From assembly GCA_026392255.1 (NCBI GenBank), contig JAPLCJ010000047.1, positions 124,001 to 188,000 on the forward strand: a stretch of 64,000 nucleotides of DNA, read 5' to 3'. The DNA is from Solirubrobacterales bacterium. Lineage in GTDB: Bacteria > Actinomycetota > Thermoleophilia > Solirubrobacterales > Solirubrobacteraceae. A program made the translations under genes and the position numbers. Below, piece by piece: positions 41,164 to 50,453 of this stretch. The notes beneath the pieces were generated by a model. The model saw only the letters and a program-made list of their open reading frames with translations. It ran no database searches and was not told where the DNA came from. The number at the start of each line of letters is the position of its first letter. Positions within the stretch are counted from its first letter, which is position 1.

Positions 41164-42321
41164 ATGAGTCTCGAGCGGCTACAGGGGCTCGAGCGGTCGG
41201 CGGTCATGCCGACGTACAAACGGCTGCCCGTTGAGTTCGTTCGCGGGGAAGGCGCCTTGCTCTGGGATGACGAGGGACGGGAGTACCTTGACCTTCTCGC
41301 AGGGATTGCTGTTGATAATGCAGGCCACTGTCACCCCGATGTTGTTGCTGCGGTCACAGGCCAGGTCTCAAAACTGATCCACGTCTCAAACCTTTTTTAC
41401 ACGCAGCCGGGAATGGAGTTGGCCAGCAGGCTTTCCGAATCAAGCCTTGGTGGACTTGTCTTTCTTTGTAATAGCGGAGCAGAGGCCAACGAGGCAGCGA
41501 TTAAGTTGGCCAGACGGCACAAGCCTGGCGGTAATTTCGTTGTTCTTGAAGGGGCGTTCCATGGGCGGACTATGGGTGCGCTCTCTGCCACGCCACAACC
41601 TGAGAAGCAGGCTCCGTTTGCACCACTCGTTCCGGGGTTCAGTGCTGTGTGTGCGGACGTAACGGCCATTACTGCGGCTGTCAACGACGAGACAGCGGCA
41701 GTGTTGATCGAGCCAATTCAGGGCGAAGGCGGGATTTACCCCGTCCCCGATGATGTGTTGGTCGCGGCGAGGGAGGCGTGTGACAGGCATGGAGCGCTCT
41801 TGATCTTTGACGAGGTGCAGACGGGAGCTGGCAGGACGGGAAGCCTTTGGGCCTATCAGCAGACCTCAGTGGTCCCTGATGCGATGACGATCGCCAAGGG
41901 GGTCGGCGCTGGCTTCCCAGTTGGCGCACTGATCACCTCGGCGAGCTGTCCGACTTCGCTGGTCGCAGGTGACCACGGTTCTACTTTTGCCGGGGGACCT
42001 GTGACCGCCGCAGCCGCACTCGCCTCACTTGGCGTTGTAGCGGCTGAGGATCTGCTTACTAACGTGAAGGTCCTGGGTGCCAAGCTGATGGATGGATTGG
42101 CTCAGCTGCCCGGGGTTGAACGGGTCCGCGGCAGAGGACTGATGATCGGTGCGGATATCAGCGGCGACGCGCCGGCAGTCGTGCTCGCCGCCCTGCAGCA
42201 GGAGGCCCTAGTCATCAATGCCACAGGGCCATCAACTCTGCGTTTTGTCCCACCGCTCGTCATCACAAAAGCCCAAATAGACGCTGCGCTTGAGCGGCTT
42301 TCGCGTCTCCCGCTCGCGTGA
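41164..42321 (+). CDS. argD: Acetylornithine aminotransferase
   Basis: 385-residue PLP enzyme, fourth arginine step. It shows LDLLAGIAVDNAGHCHPDV, CNSGAEANEAAIKLAR, EPIQGEGG, LIFDEVQTGAGRTG and the PLP lysine in MTIAKGVGAGFPVGA. ATG 41164 is one base after the argB stop; in-frame codons further upstream lie within argB and are not homologous. Confidence 0.96.
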   Translation: MSLERLQGLERSAVMPTYKRLPVEFVRGEGALLWDDEGREYLDLLAGIAVDNAGHCHPDVVAAVTGQVSKLIHVSNLFYTQPGMELASRLSESSLGGLVFLCNSGAEANEAAIKLARRHKPGGNFVVLEGAFHGRTMGALSATPQPEKQAPFAPLVPGFSAVCADVTAITAAVNDETAAVLIEPIQGEGGIYPVPDDVLVAAREACDRHGALLIFDEVQTGAGRTGSLWAYQQTSVVPDAMTIAKGVGAGFPVGALITSASCPTSLVAGDHGSTFAGGPVTAAAALASLGVVAAEDLLTNVKVLGAKLMDGLAQLPGVERVRGRGLMIGADISGDAPAVVLAALQQEALVINATGPSTLRFVPPLVITKAQIDAALERLSRLPLA

Positions 42322-42329
42322 CAGCGGGA
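42308..42329 (+). terminator. 7-bp hairpin across the argD stop
   Basis: TCCCGCT (42308-42314) pairs with AGCGGGA (42323-42329) around an 8-base loop containing the argD TGA. No T run follows. It may mark the end of the argCJBD transcript, since argG has its own -10 box 16 bases further on. Confidence 0.4.
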
Positions 42330-42344
42330 AGACAGACAGGTCCG

Positions 42345-42350
42345 TAGGCT
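42345..42350 (+). promoter_or_regulatory. -10 box TAGGCT of argG
   Basis: TAGGCT ends 7 bases before GTG 42358, the leaderless spacing. Confidence 0.5.
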
Positions 42351-42357
42351 TTCAACT

Positions 42358-43644
42358 GTGAGCGAAGGAATCATCCACCCGCCGACGACCGCGTCGTACG
42401 AGGCCGACCCTGAGTCGGTTGGCCGGGTTCTCCTGCTGTACAGCGGAGGCCTCGACACATCGGTGATGCTCCATTGGATCCAGAAGAACTACGGAGCTGA
42501 GGTTGTTGCCCTGACAATCAACCTCGGGCAGCCTGATGAGGATTACTCGGTCGTTACAGGCAAGGCAATTGACCTTGGCGCAATTGACGCGCGTGTAGTG
42601 GATGCGCGTCAGGAGTTCGTTGACGACTACATCACGCCGGCCATCAAGGCCAACGCCCTCTATGGCGGCGGCTACCCGCTGTTCACCGCACTCGGTCGAC
42701 CGCTGATTGCCAAGATCGCCGTTGATGTTGCCCGGGAAACTGGCTGCGACACGATCGCTCACGGTTGTACTGGCAAGGGAAATGACCAAGTTCGTATTGA
42801 GGCCACTATCGCCACTCTGGCACCTGAGCTGAAAGTGATCGCACCCGTGCGGTCATGGGCGATGGGCCGTGAGGAAGAGATTGAGTACGCCCGCGAGCAC
42901 TCAATCCCAGTCAAGGGCGGGACCGAAACTGCTCCGTATTCGATCGACGACAATCTTTGGGGCCGGTCGTCGGAGGGTCGCTGGATTGAGGATCTGGACC
43001 AGCCACCGCTTGACGATGTCTTCCAGCTAGTAACGCCGCCTGAGCGCGCTCCGGACGAAGCCACGGTTGTAAACATTGGTTTTGAGAAGGGCGTGCCTAC
43101 ATCGCTCGACGGCGAGTCGCTGGGTCTGATTGACCTGATCAACCGTGTTGCCGACATGGCAGCCGCCAATGGCGTTGGGATCCTCGATCACATTGAGGAC
43201 CGCATTGTTGGTCTGAAGGTCAGGGACATCTATGAGATTCCGGCTGCCGCGGTGATTCTCACTGCGCACCGTGAGCTTGAGCGCCTTGTCGGGACGATTC
43301 ATCAGAACCGCTTCAAGGAGTCCATGGACGAGCAGTGGGCCTACCTTGTCTATGCCGGTCTCTGGTGGGAGCCACTGCGGACTGACCTGGATGCGTTCAT
43401 GGAGGAGTCAAACTCTATGGTGACCGGCACAATCGGCATGAAGCTCTACAAGGGATCAGCAACCGTAATCACGAGGTCTTCACCCCATGCGGTCTATGAC
43501 TCACAGCTGGCGACCTTCTCTGAGTCGGGCGGTCTGTTCAGGCAGACAGCGTCGCCTGGTTTCATCGAACTCTTCTCGCTGCAGTCCCGGATGGCCTGGC
43601 AGGTACGCAATCAGGCCGCTGGTTCCGAAGAAAACGCCTCCTGA
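42358..43644 (+). CDS. argG: Argininosuccinate synthase
   Basis: 428-residue ATP-dependent ligase joining citrulline and aspartate. The ATP loop is LLYSGGLDTSVMLHW; AHGCTGKGNDQVR, KGGTETAPYSIDDNLWGRS and SPHAVYDSQLATF are the typical boxes. It has ~20 extra N-terminal residues. argF, argR and argH, which often accompany it in actinobacteria, are absent from the window. Confidence 0.96.
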   Translation: MSEGIIHPPTTASYEADPESVGRVLLLYSGGLDTSVMLHWIQKNYGAEVVALTINLGQPDEDYSVVTGKAIDLGAIDARVVDARQEFVDDYITPAIKANALYGGGYPLFTALGRPLIAKIAVDVARETGCDTIAHGCTGKGNDQVRIEATIATLAPELKVIAPVRSWAMGREEEIEYAREHSIPVKGGTETAPYSIDDNLWGRSSEGRWIEDLDQPPLDDVFQLVTPPERAPDEATVVNIGFEKGVPTSLDGESLGLIDLINRVADMAAANGVGILDHIEDRIVGLKVRDIYEIPAAAVILTAHRELERLVGTIHQNRFKESMDEQWAYLVYAGLWWEPLRTDLDAFMEESNSMVTGTIGMKLYKGSATVITRSSPHAVYDSQLATFSESGGLFRQTASPGFIELFSLQSRMAWQVRNQAAGSEENAS

Positions 43645-43660
43645 CCTAACGCGGCGGCGC

Positions 43661-43666
43661 TAGCGT
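43661..43666 (+). promoter_or_regulatory. -10 box TAGCGT of the gene at 43674
   Basis: TAGCGT ends 7 bases before ATG 43674. Confidence 0.45.
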
Positions 43667-43673
43667 CGCTGTT

Positions 43674-44699
43674 ATGGCTGATCTGAATCGGGCACAAGCA
43701 CTGCAAAGAGAGGCAGCACTCTTTCGGATTGTCCGACCGGGGCTTTCCGCGCAGGTGGAGCGCCCGTTAGCGCCAACACCAGTTGCGACGCCAGATCTGT
43801 TTGCTGCGGCAGCCCCCTTGGTGGCCGCTCAACTTACGCCGGCCGCGACACCAGCTTCAAATGAGGAGCTGGGTGAACGGTTCCTCGCGCTGGCTGACAC
43901 AGAGGCTGAAGGTGAAGGGGGAGGGGAACCCGATCGTCTCAATGACGTCCTGGCCCGCCTGAGGGCCGAGGCGCCTCTTCCGGAGCAGGCACTGATTTGG
44001 CCCACGCTAGGCCTGTCAAGCCTCGCGTCGATTGATCGAGCTGCCGCGGGACGTTGGCTTGTCTGTCTCGGCCCAATTCTCCATCGAGTGGACCCTGACC
44101 TGCGCTTCGATTTGATCGTTCGCGGTGTCGGTTGTCTGGCCTTGACCAGCCATGGGGATGTGACCGAAGCGGAATGGCGAGAGTCCGGGCGTCGGCGGCG
44201 AGACCGCGACCTGTTTGCTCGTGGCTCCACAGCCAACCTCGCCGGTGCGACGCTGGCTGATCGCACAAGGGGCGTCAAGGGCAAGGACGGACTGAATCTG
44301 CTCAAGCAGCTGTCACTAACACCTGTATCGCTGGCTGATCTAGAGACAACTCCGGGGGCAGTGATTGACCCGCTCGCGTTCTGGGGGCTGGTTGGAGTCT
44401 CGATCCCAGCTGTCACAGGCGACTTAGCGGCAAAAATTGTCCATAGAGACCCCGCTAGGCCTGGGCTCTCGGCAACGGTCACATTTAGTCCCGGGAGACC
44501 TCTGCGAGTGGAGGCTGGGGAGAGCTCCGATGTTGACGCTGTGATTGAGACTCATGCGACTGACCTGCTCTCGTGGGCGCTGGAGGGAGACCGGTCGGGG
44601 GCCGGGTCGGCGCTCCTTGACTCAGGAAGCGGTGAGGCCGAGGCAGTTGCGTTGCGCCAGATAGGCCGCGGTTTCTCGCCCATCCGGGCACGGTCGTAG
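43674..44699 (+). CDS. Protein of unknown function with possible SCP2-like C-terminal region
   Basis: 341 residues, cytoplasmic, no membrane segment. The N-terminus (about 1-100) is Ala/Pro/Glu rich and probably flexible. A middle region contains LIWPTLGLSSLASIDRAAAG and an Arg-rich GRRRRDRD. The last ~120 residues (DPLAFWGLVGVSIPAV, ATVTFSPGRPLRVEAG, VIETHATDLLSWALEGDR) recall the sterol-carrier-protein-2 pattern of a hydrophobic helix, beta sheet and terminal helices, but the match is weak. It stands where argH often follows argG and bears no resemblance to ArgH. Confidence 0.7.
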   Translation: MADLNRAQALQREAALFRIVRPGLSAQVERPLAPTPVATPDLFAAAAPLVAAQLTPAATPASNEELGERFLALADTEAEGEGGGEPDRLNDVLARLRAEAPLPEQALIWPTLGLSSLASIDRAAAGRWLVCLGPILHRVDPDLRFDLIVRGVGCLALTSHGDVTEAEWRESGRRRRDRDLFARGSTANLAGATLADRTRGVKGKDGLNLLKQLSLTPVSLADLETTPGAVIDPLAFWGLVGVSIPAVTGDLAAKIVHRDPARPGLSATVTFSPGRPLRVEAGESSDVDAVIETHATDLLSWALEGDRSGAGSALLDSGSGEAEAVALRQIGRGFSPIRARS

Positions 44700-44712
44700 A
44701 TTGGCTCAGGCA

Positions 44713-47700
44713 ATGAGCTCTAACGCACCAACAGTTCACCTTCACGTCCACTCGGAGTACTCACTGCTCGATGGTCTCTCAAGTATCGAAGCGCTGGCAA
44801 AGCGCGCGGCTGAGTTGGATCAGCCGGCTATAGCCCTGACTGACCACGGGGTGATGAATGGCGCACTGGAGCATTACCTGGCTTGTAATAAGCATGGAAT
44901 CAAGCCGATTCTTGGCTGTGAGATCTACTACAGCGATGACCGTCATCGCAAGGAAGGGCCACGGGAGAAGCTCAACCACCTGACGCTTCTGGCTACCAGT
45001 GACGAGGGCTACGCCAACCTCGTCAAGATGACCTCGCGAGGCTTCACCGAGGGCTTCCACTCAGGGCGTCCTCGCGTGGACGCTGACCTGATGTCACAAC
45101 ATTCAGAGGGTGTTGTTGCGCTTACTGGATGTCTCTCCTCCCGCATTTGTTCGCTCTTGGGCGACGACCGGCCGGATGATGCTCGCGAGCACGCGGACAA
45201 GCTCGCTGGAATATTTGGTCCCGAGAATCTCTACTTCGAAGTTCAAAAGAATGGGATTGACCGGCAGGAGAAGGCCAACGAGGGTCTGATTCGGATGGCC
45301 GCAGACATGGGCCGGCCAATTGTTGGCACAGCGGATGTTCACTACCTCCGCAAGGAAGATCACCACCACCATTCAGCGCTTGTCTGCGTTGCGACAAAGT
45401 CAACGCTTGCGGCCCCGAAGCTCCAGATGTCCGGCAATGAGTACTTCCTGCGCAGCAACGAGGAGATGAGGGTCCTCTTCAAGGATCTCCCGCAGGCGCT
45501 TGAGACCCAGTTGGAGATCGCCGAGCGCTGCTCAATCGATATCGACATGAGTCGCCAGATCATTCCTCGCTATGACGCACCCGATGGCAAGACACCGGCT
45601 CAGTACCTACGTCATCTCGTTGAGAGCGGCCTTGAGCACCGCTATGGCTCGCCCGTGCCAGCGGGTCACCGAGAGAGGGCTGACTTTGAACTTGGGGTCA
45701 TCGAGGAGATGGGCTTTGACTCGTACTTCCTGATCGTCTGGGACTTCGTCAACTACGCCAAGTCGGAGGGCATTCCAGTCGGTCCTGGTCGTGGCTCGGC
45801 CGCAGGCTCGATCATCGCCTATGCGTTGGGAATCACTGATGTGGACCCAATCGAGTACGACCTTCTCTTCGAGCGGTTCCTCAACCCAGAACGTGTGTCC
45901 ATGCCAGACATGGATATTGACTTCTCCATTCGCGGGCGTGATCGCGTGATCCGTTATGTGACCGAGAAGTACGGTGAGGATGCTGTCGCCCAGATCATCA
46001 CGTTCGGCAAGAGCGCGCCGAAGCAGGCGATTCGCGATGCCGCCCGAGTGCTCGATAAGGACTACGCGCTGGGTGACCGAGTAGCCAAGGCAGTTCCGGA
46101 TCCGATCATGGGGCGTAACCCAACGTTTGAGGAGATTCTCGGCGGTGAGAGCGAGCTCCAGAAGATGATCGACGCAGACCCTGAAGCTAAGGAGATTGTG
46201 GAGGTTGCGCGGGGCCTTGAGGGAGTAGTTCGAAACAGCTCCGTCCATGCCGCTGGCGTGGTGATCGCCGACCGTCCACTGACTGACATTGCGCCCGTTC
46301 AGCTCGCAGAGACCAACGAGGTAGATGAGAACGGGAAGAAGCGCTACCGAGTGGTGACGGCCTTCTCGCAGAAGCCAATTGAGCAGCTCGGCCTGCTGAA
46401 GATGGACTTCTTGGGGCTTCGGAACCTCGATGTAATCGTCGATGCCGTCAAGTTGATCGAAGAGGCCACAGGGACCAAGCCCGACATTGACTCGCTGCCG
46501 CTGGATGACCCTGCGACCTTCAAGATGCTCGCCAAGGCTGACTCAGTTGGAATATTCCAGTTTGAGTCAGAGGGCATGCGAAAAGCCCTGCGGCAGGTTA
46601 AGCCGACCGAGTTCGGTGACCTCATTGCTCTGGTGGCGCTCTACCGCCCGGGCGCCATGGACAAGATCCCCGACTATGCCCGCGGGAAGCTCGACCCGGA
46701 CGCAATCACCTACAAGGATCCGCGACTTGAGCCGATCCTTGCTGAGACCAAGGGTGTGATTCTTTATCAGGAACAGGCCATGTTGATCTCAAAGGAGCTC
46801 GCAGGATTTTCTGGCGCACGAGCAGACGACTTGAGAAAGGCCATCGGCAAGAAGGATCGCAACGCAATGGCCGCGCTGAAAGACGAGTTCTTTGCTGGCT
46901 GCCGGACCTCGGGCACAAGCGAGGGAACTGTCGCTTGGATCTGGGAAGCCAATGAGCGTGCAGCGGACTACTCCTTCAACAAATCCCACGCTGCCTGTTA
47001 TGCACTGATCTCCTACCGGACGTCATGGCTTAAGGCCAACTATCCCGCCCAGTACATGGCCGCCTTGGTTAGCTCGGTGATGTCCACCAAGGACAAGGTT
47101 CCGTTCTATCTGTCACACGCTGATGAAATGGGCCTCGTTCTTCTCCCACCCGATGTCAACGGGTCCGAGCACGGCTTCTCAGTTGAAGGCACGTCGATTC
47201 GCTTCGGGCTGGATGCCGTCAAGGGTGTCGGCTATCAAGCGGTTGAGGCCATTCTTGGAGCGCGTGAGGATGCTCGCTTTGATTCGATCTTCGACTTCTG
47301 CGAACGGGTCGACGGACGCATGGTCAATAAGGGTGCGATCGAGGCTCTAATCAAGGCGGGCGCATTTGATTCAACCGGGTCGACACGCAAGGGAATGCTC
47401 GCTGTGGTGGAGCAGGCGATCTCAGGAGGCCAGCAGACGCGTCAGGACGCCGCGACAGGGCAAGGGAACCTCTTTGCGGGATTGGATGACGATTCCAGTG
47501 TTACTCAGTCCATACGGCCTTCTATCCCTTCGGGCGAGTTTGAACGCAAGGAGCTTCTTGCTGGCGAGCGCGACTCCACGGGCATCTACATCTCAGCCCA
47601 TCCGCTCAGGGAGGTCCGAGCTGCGATGGCCAAGGCGGTCGATTGCGGTATCGGTGGGCTTGGTGAACGTAAGGACCGCGAACGTGTAACTACAGGCGGC

Positions 47701-48210
47701 ATCCTCACCAAGGTTGCGCGGGTTCGCACACGTTCCGGGGACCCAATGATCCGAGCAGTTCTCGAGGACCAGGAGGGCGCCTGCGACCTACTGATCTTCA
47801 AGAAGGGGGTTGAGAAACTCGGCCACTTGCTGGAGGAAGATCGAATCCTGATCGTCAACGGCGAACTTGACCGTAAGGATGAAGGACGTCCGACAATCCT
47901 GATCCGAGAGGTCAAGGAATTTGAGCCGACGGAAGACGAGATCCGAGATGCTGAGGCGGCCGCCGAGGTAGAGGAAGCCGGGATCACAGTTCGGGTTCCA
48001 GCTTCAGGTGTTGCCGGTCAGGTACTTGACGATCTCAAGGACCTGCTCGCGGCTAATCCGGGTGGAAGTCCGGTGACGCTTGAACTGCCAGCGAAGGATG
48101 GGATCCGAACGATCGTCTTGGGCGATGACATGAAGGTCAATGCCTCACCTGGTGTTCGCAGCCAGATAGAGGCCCTGCTGGGCGTTGGGTCCTTGGCTGA
48201 GGCGGCTTAG
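44713..48210 (+). CDS. dnaE: DNA polymerase III alpha subunit
   Basis: 1165-residue replicative polymerase. The N-terminal PHP domain keeps likely metal ligands (HLHVHSEYSLLDG, LTDHG, TADVHYLRKEDHHHH), so it may have proofreading nuclease activity as in mycobacterial DnaE1. The palm has the catalytic aspartates in MPDMDIDFS and MDFLGLRNLDVI. Tandem helix-hairpin-helix, OB-fold and C-terminal parts follow. ATG 44713 is preferred to TTG 44701 since it follows a TAGATT box (44697-44702) by 10 bases and begins the conserved region. The stop overlaps the stop of the convergent nfo (TTAG). Confidence 0.97.
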   Translation: MSSNAPTVHLHVHSEYSLLDGLSSIEALAKRAAELDQPAIALTDHGVMNGALEHYLACNKHGIKPILGCEIYYSDDRHRKEGPREKLNHLTLLATSDEGYANLVKMTSRGFTEGFHSGRPRVDADLMSQHSEGVVALTGCLSSRICSLLGDDRPDDAREHADKLAGIFGPENLYFEVQKNGIDRQEKANEGLIRMAADMGRPIVGTADVHYLRKEDHHHHSALVCVATKSTLAAPKLQMSGNEYFLRSNEEMRVLFKDLPQALETQLEIAERCSIDIDMSRQIIPRYDAPDGKTPAQYLRHLVESGLEHRYGSPVPAGHRERADFELGVIEEMGFDSYFLIVWDFVNYAKSEGIPVGPGRGSAAGSIIAYALGITDVDPIEYDLLFERFLNPERVSMPDMDIDFSIRGRDRVIRYVTEKYGEDAVAQIITFGKSAPKQAIRDAARVLDKDYALGDRVAKAVPDPIMGRNPTFEEILGGESELQKMIDADPEAKEIVEVARGLEGVVRNSSVHAAGVVIADRPLTDIAPVQLAETNEVDENGKKRYRVVTAFSQKPIEQLGLLKMDFLGLRNLDVIVDAVKLIEEATGTKPDIDSLPLDDPATFKMLAKADSVGIFQFESEGMRKALRQVKPTEFGDLIALVALYRPGAMDKIPDYARGKLDPDAITYKDPRLEPILAETKGVILYQEQAMLISKELAGFSGARADDLRKAIGKKDRNAMAALKDEFFAGCRTSGTSEGTVAWIWEANERAADYSFNKSHAACYALISYRTSWLKANYPAQYMAALVSSVMSTKDKVPFYLSHADEMGLVLLPPDVNGSEHGFSVEGTSIRFGLDAVKGVGYQAVEAILGAREDARFDSIFDFCERVDGRMVNKGAIEALIKAGAFDSTGSTRKGMLAVVEQAISGGQQTRQDAATGQGNLFAGLDDDSSVTQSIRPSIPSGEFERKELLAGERDSTGIYISAHPLREVRAAMAKAVDCGIGGLGERKDRERVTTGGILTKVARVRTRSGDPMIRAVLEDQEGACDLLIFKKGVEKLGHLLEEDRILIVNGELDRKDEGRPTILIREVKEFEPTEDEIRDAEAAAEVEEAGITVRVPASGVAGQVLDDLKDLLAANPGGSPVTLELPAKDGIRTIVLGDDMKVNASPGVRSQIEALLGVGSLAEAA

Positions 48211-49076
48211 TCCTTCAGCCCGCGGGCCTTCCTGCCCTGCTTGAGAAGTTGCCTCATCTTGCGGACATCCTCTAGCTGAGCTTCTGCCCCCCCGGTGCCC
48301 GGCCCTTCCAGAATGGCTGGTAGATGCGCGAACCGGGGTTCGGCCATAAACAGTCCCAAGCCCTTCCCGCCAATCAGGCCCTCTCCCGGTGGTGCGTGCC
48401 GGTCCTTGTTTGATCCCAGCTCAGTCTTTGAGTCGTTGACATGCAAAGACCTAAGTCGGTCCAGTCCAATCGCTGAGTCGCAGGCATTGACGGTCTCGGC
48501 AATTCCTTCGAGCGTGCTGACGTCGTAGCCAGATGCGTACAGGTGGCATGTATCTAGGCAAACACCAAGCCGTGGGTCTCCTCCGGATGCCGTCAGCAGC
48601 TCCGAAAGTTGCTCAAATGAGCGGCCTAGAGTGCCGCCGGCACCAGCGGTGTTCTCGAGGTGTAGCTCGCAGCTCCCTGTTTCCTTCAGCGCCTCGGCGA
48701 TGACTTCACCAGCACGAGCTACTGCCTCGTTCGGGTCGCCATCTTTTGCTGAACCTGGGTGAAGAACTACTCCGTTGGCACCAATCTTATCGCCGACCTC
48801 GAGTGCGTTAATCAGTCCAGTTAGTGATTTCTCTCTCAGCTCTGGGTCAGTTGATGCACAGTTGAGAAGGTAGACAGCATGGATCAGGACCGGTCCGATT
48901 CGGCTTTCTTCGCGAGCAGTCCGAAAGGCATCAATCGCCTCCTCCGTATGGTTTGTTGGCTTCCACGCCCGTGGAGACTGAGAGAAGATCTGGATTGCAT
49001 CGCACTCCCTTTCGACGCCCCGTTCGATCGCTTTGGGGAGGCCCCCGGCCGGTGAGACATGTGCTCCGACTACCAT
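48207..49076 (-). CDS. nfo: Deoxyribonuclease IV (endonuclease IV)
   Basis: 289-residue AP endonuclease for base-excision repair with a TIM barrel holding three metals. It shows VGAHVSPAGGL, LENTAGAGG, CLDTCHLYASGYD and HVNDSKTELGSNKDRHAPPGEG, all standard. ATG 49076 is the family start and is preceded by AAGGGA as a Shine-Dalgarno. It is convergent with dnaE, sharing stop-codon bases, and divergent from gltX with only 12 bases between start codons. Confidence 0.95.
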   Translation of the reverse strand: MVVGAHVSPAGGLPKAIERGVERECDAIQIFSQSPRAWKPTNHTEEAIDAFRTAREESRIGPVLIHAVYLLNCASTDPELREKSLTGLINALEVGDKIGANGVVLHPGSAKDGDPNEAVARAGEVIAEALKETGSCELHLENTAGAGGTLGRSFEQLSELLTASGGDPRLGVCLDTCHLYASGYDVSTLEGIAETVNACDSAIGLDRLRSLHVNDSKTELGSNKDRHAPPGEGLIGGKGLGLFMAEPRFAHLPAILEGPGTGGAEAQLEDVRKMRQLLKQGRKARGLKD

Positions 49077-49088
49077 GCGGTTCCCTTC

Positions 49089-50444
49089 ATGAGAGTTCGA
49101 TTCGCACCATCTCCTACGGGAGCCCTCCACATTGGTGGAGCCCGCACCGCCCTTTTCAACTGGCTGCTTGCTCGCGGCCAGGGCGGATCAATGGTGCTGC
49201 GCATCGAAGATACCGATCGGGAGCGGTCGACAGAGGAGAACATCGCCCAGATCCTCGACGCGTTGGAGTGGCTCGGTATCGAGTGGGACGAAGGTCCGAT
49301 CATGCAGACCTCAAACGAGGCCCGCCACAGAGAGGTGTTGGCCCAACTAGAAGAGTCAGGCAAGGCTTATCGCTCGTCTGCCAATGCGGACGATGTCCGG
49401 GCTTGGAAGGAGAAGCATGGAGCCGAGCGTGGCTTCCGTGGAGAGGCCGAAGCAGATGGAGCCTTGCGCCTTCGCATTCCAGATGAAGGGGAGACTGTGG
49501 TTGCCGACGCCGTGCGTGGCGAGGCCGTGTTCGCCCACCGTCACCTAGATGACCCTGTGATTGCTCGCGGGGACGGAACCCCGCTCTACAACCTTGCCGT
49601 TGCGATTGACGATCTTGATGCGGGCATCACCCATGTGGTGCGGGGCGAGGACCATCTGTCCAACACTCCAAAGCAGGTTTTGGTTCTGGAGGCTCTCGGC
49701 GCCGACATCCCGATCTATGCCCACCTTCCGCTCCTTCATGGGCCGGATGGAAAGAAGCTCTCGAAGCGCCACGGCGCGGCCTCTGTTCAAGAGCTCAGGG
49801 ACGCGGGGTACTTGCGCGAGGCGGTTGTCAATTACATGGCACTGCTCGGAGCTGGTTATGACTCTGACCGTGAAATCTTCACTGCGGCTGAACTTGCCGA
49901 GCGCTTTGCGCTGGAACGCGTTTCAAAGAGTCCGGCGGTGTTTGACGATAAGAAGCTGCGCCACATCAACGGGCTCTACCTTCGCGAGCTCGATGAGGGT
50001 GATCTGGTTTCTCGGCTCGAGGGTTTCACGGGGCGATCTGGGATAGCCGGAGCTGTCGCAATTTCCCGCGAGAAGTTCCAGACTCTGGCTGAGTTTGAGC
50101 CGCTCTGCGGCTTCATTTTCGACGGCCCTGGGGATGACCCCAAGGCCGTTGCAAAGATCTTTGGCAAGGATGAGGCTCGGCCAGCGCTGATCCGGGTTAG
50201 AGAGGTCCTTGCTGGTTTGACTCAAGACTTCACTCATCAAGATATTGAGGCCGCGCTGGAGCCTCTTCCCGACGAGTTCGGTGTGGGGGCGGGAAAGATC
50301 TTCCAGCCCATCAGGGTTGCTCTTAGCGGAACGACAGTCTCGCCTGGGATCTTCGAGACCCTTGCCCTGCTTGGGCAGTCCGAAAGCCTTGCTCGCATAG
50401 ACGCGATGCTCGCCAAGCTTGCTGATGCCGCTGGAGCCGCATAG
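49089..50444 (+). CDS. gltX: Glutamyl-tRNA synthetase
   Basis: 451-residue class I synthetase. The HIGH-type motif is in FAPSPTGALHIGGARTALFNW and the KMSKS-type motif is KKLSKRHGA. With GatCAB encoded 8 kb away and no glutaminyl-tRNA synthetase seen here, it may be non-discriminating and charge tRNA-Gln with glutamate. ATG 49089 fits the family start; an in-frame ATG 49059 would overlap nfo. No Shine-Dalgarno is visible. Confidence 0.96.
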   Translation: MRVRFAPSPTGALHIGGARTALFNWLLARGQGGSMVLRIEDTDRERSTEENIAQILDALEWLGIEWDEGPIMQTSNEARHREVLAQLEESGKAYRSSANADDVRAWKEKHGAERGFRGEAEADGALRLRIPDEGETVVADAVRGEAVFAHRHLDDPVIARGDGTPLYNLAVAIDDLDAGITHVVRGEDHLSNTPKQVLVLEALGADIPIYAHLPLLHGPDGKKLSKRHGAASVQELRDAGYLREAVVNYMALLGAGYDSDREIFTAAELAERFALERVSKSPAVFDDKKLRHINGLYLRELDEGDLVSRLEGFTGRSGIAGAVAISREKFQTLAEFEPLCGFIFDGPGDDPKAVAKIFGKDEARPALIRVREVLAGLTQDFTHQDIEAALEPLPDEFGVGAGKIFQPIRVALSGTTVSPGIFETLALLGQSESLARIDAMLAKLADAAGAA

Positions 50445-50447
50445 GAT
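50442..50447 (+). promoter_or_regulatory. -10 box TAGGAT of rrf2-type gene
   Basis: TAGGAT, whose first three bases are the gltX stop codon, ends 6 bases before GTG 50454. Confidence 0.45.
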
Positions 50448-50453
50448 CCGCTC

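Noticed and set aside
43829-44482. 217-codon minus-strand frame opposite the unknown gene after argG
   Set aside because: Ser/Arg/Ala-rich antisense product; the plus-strand frame has a proper promoter box and spacing.
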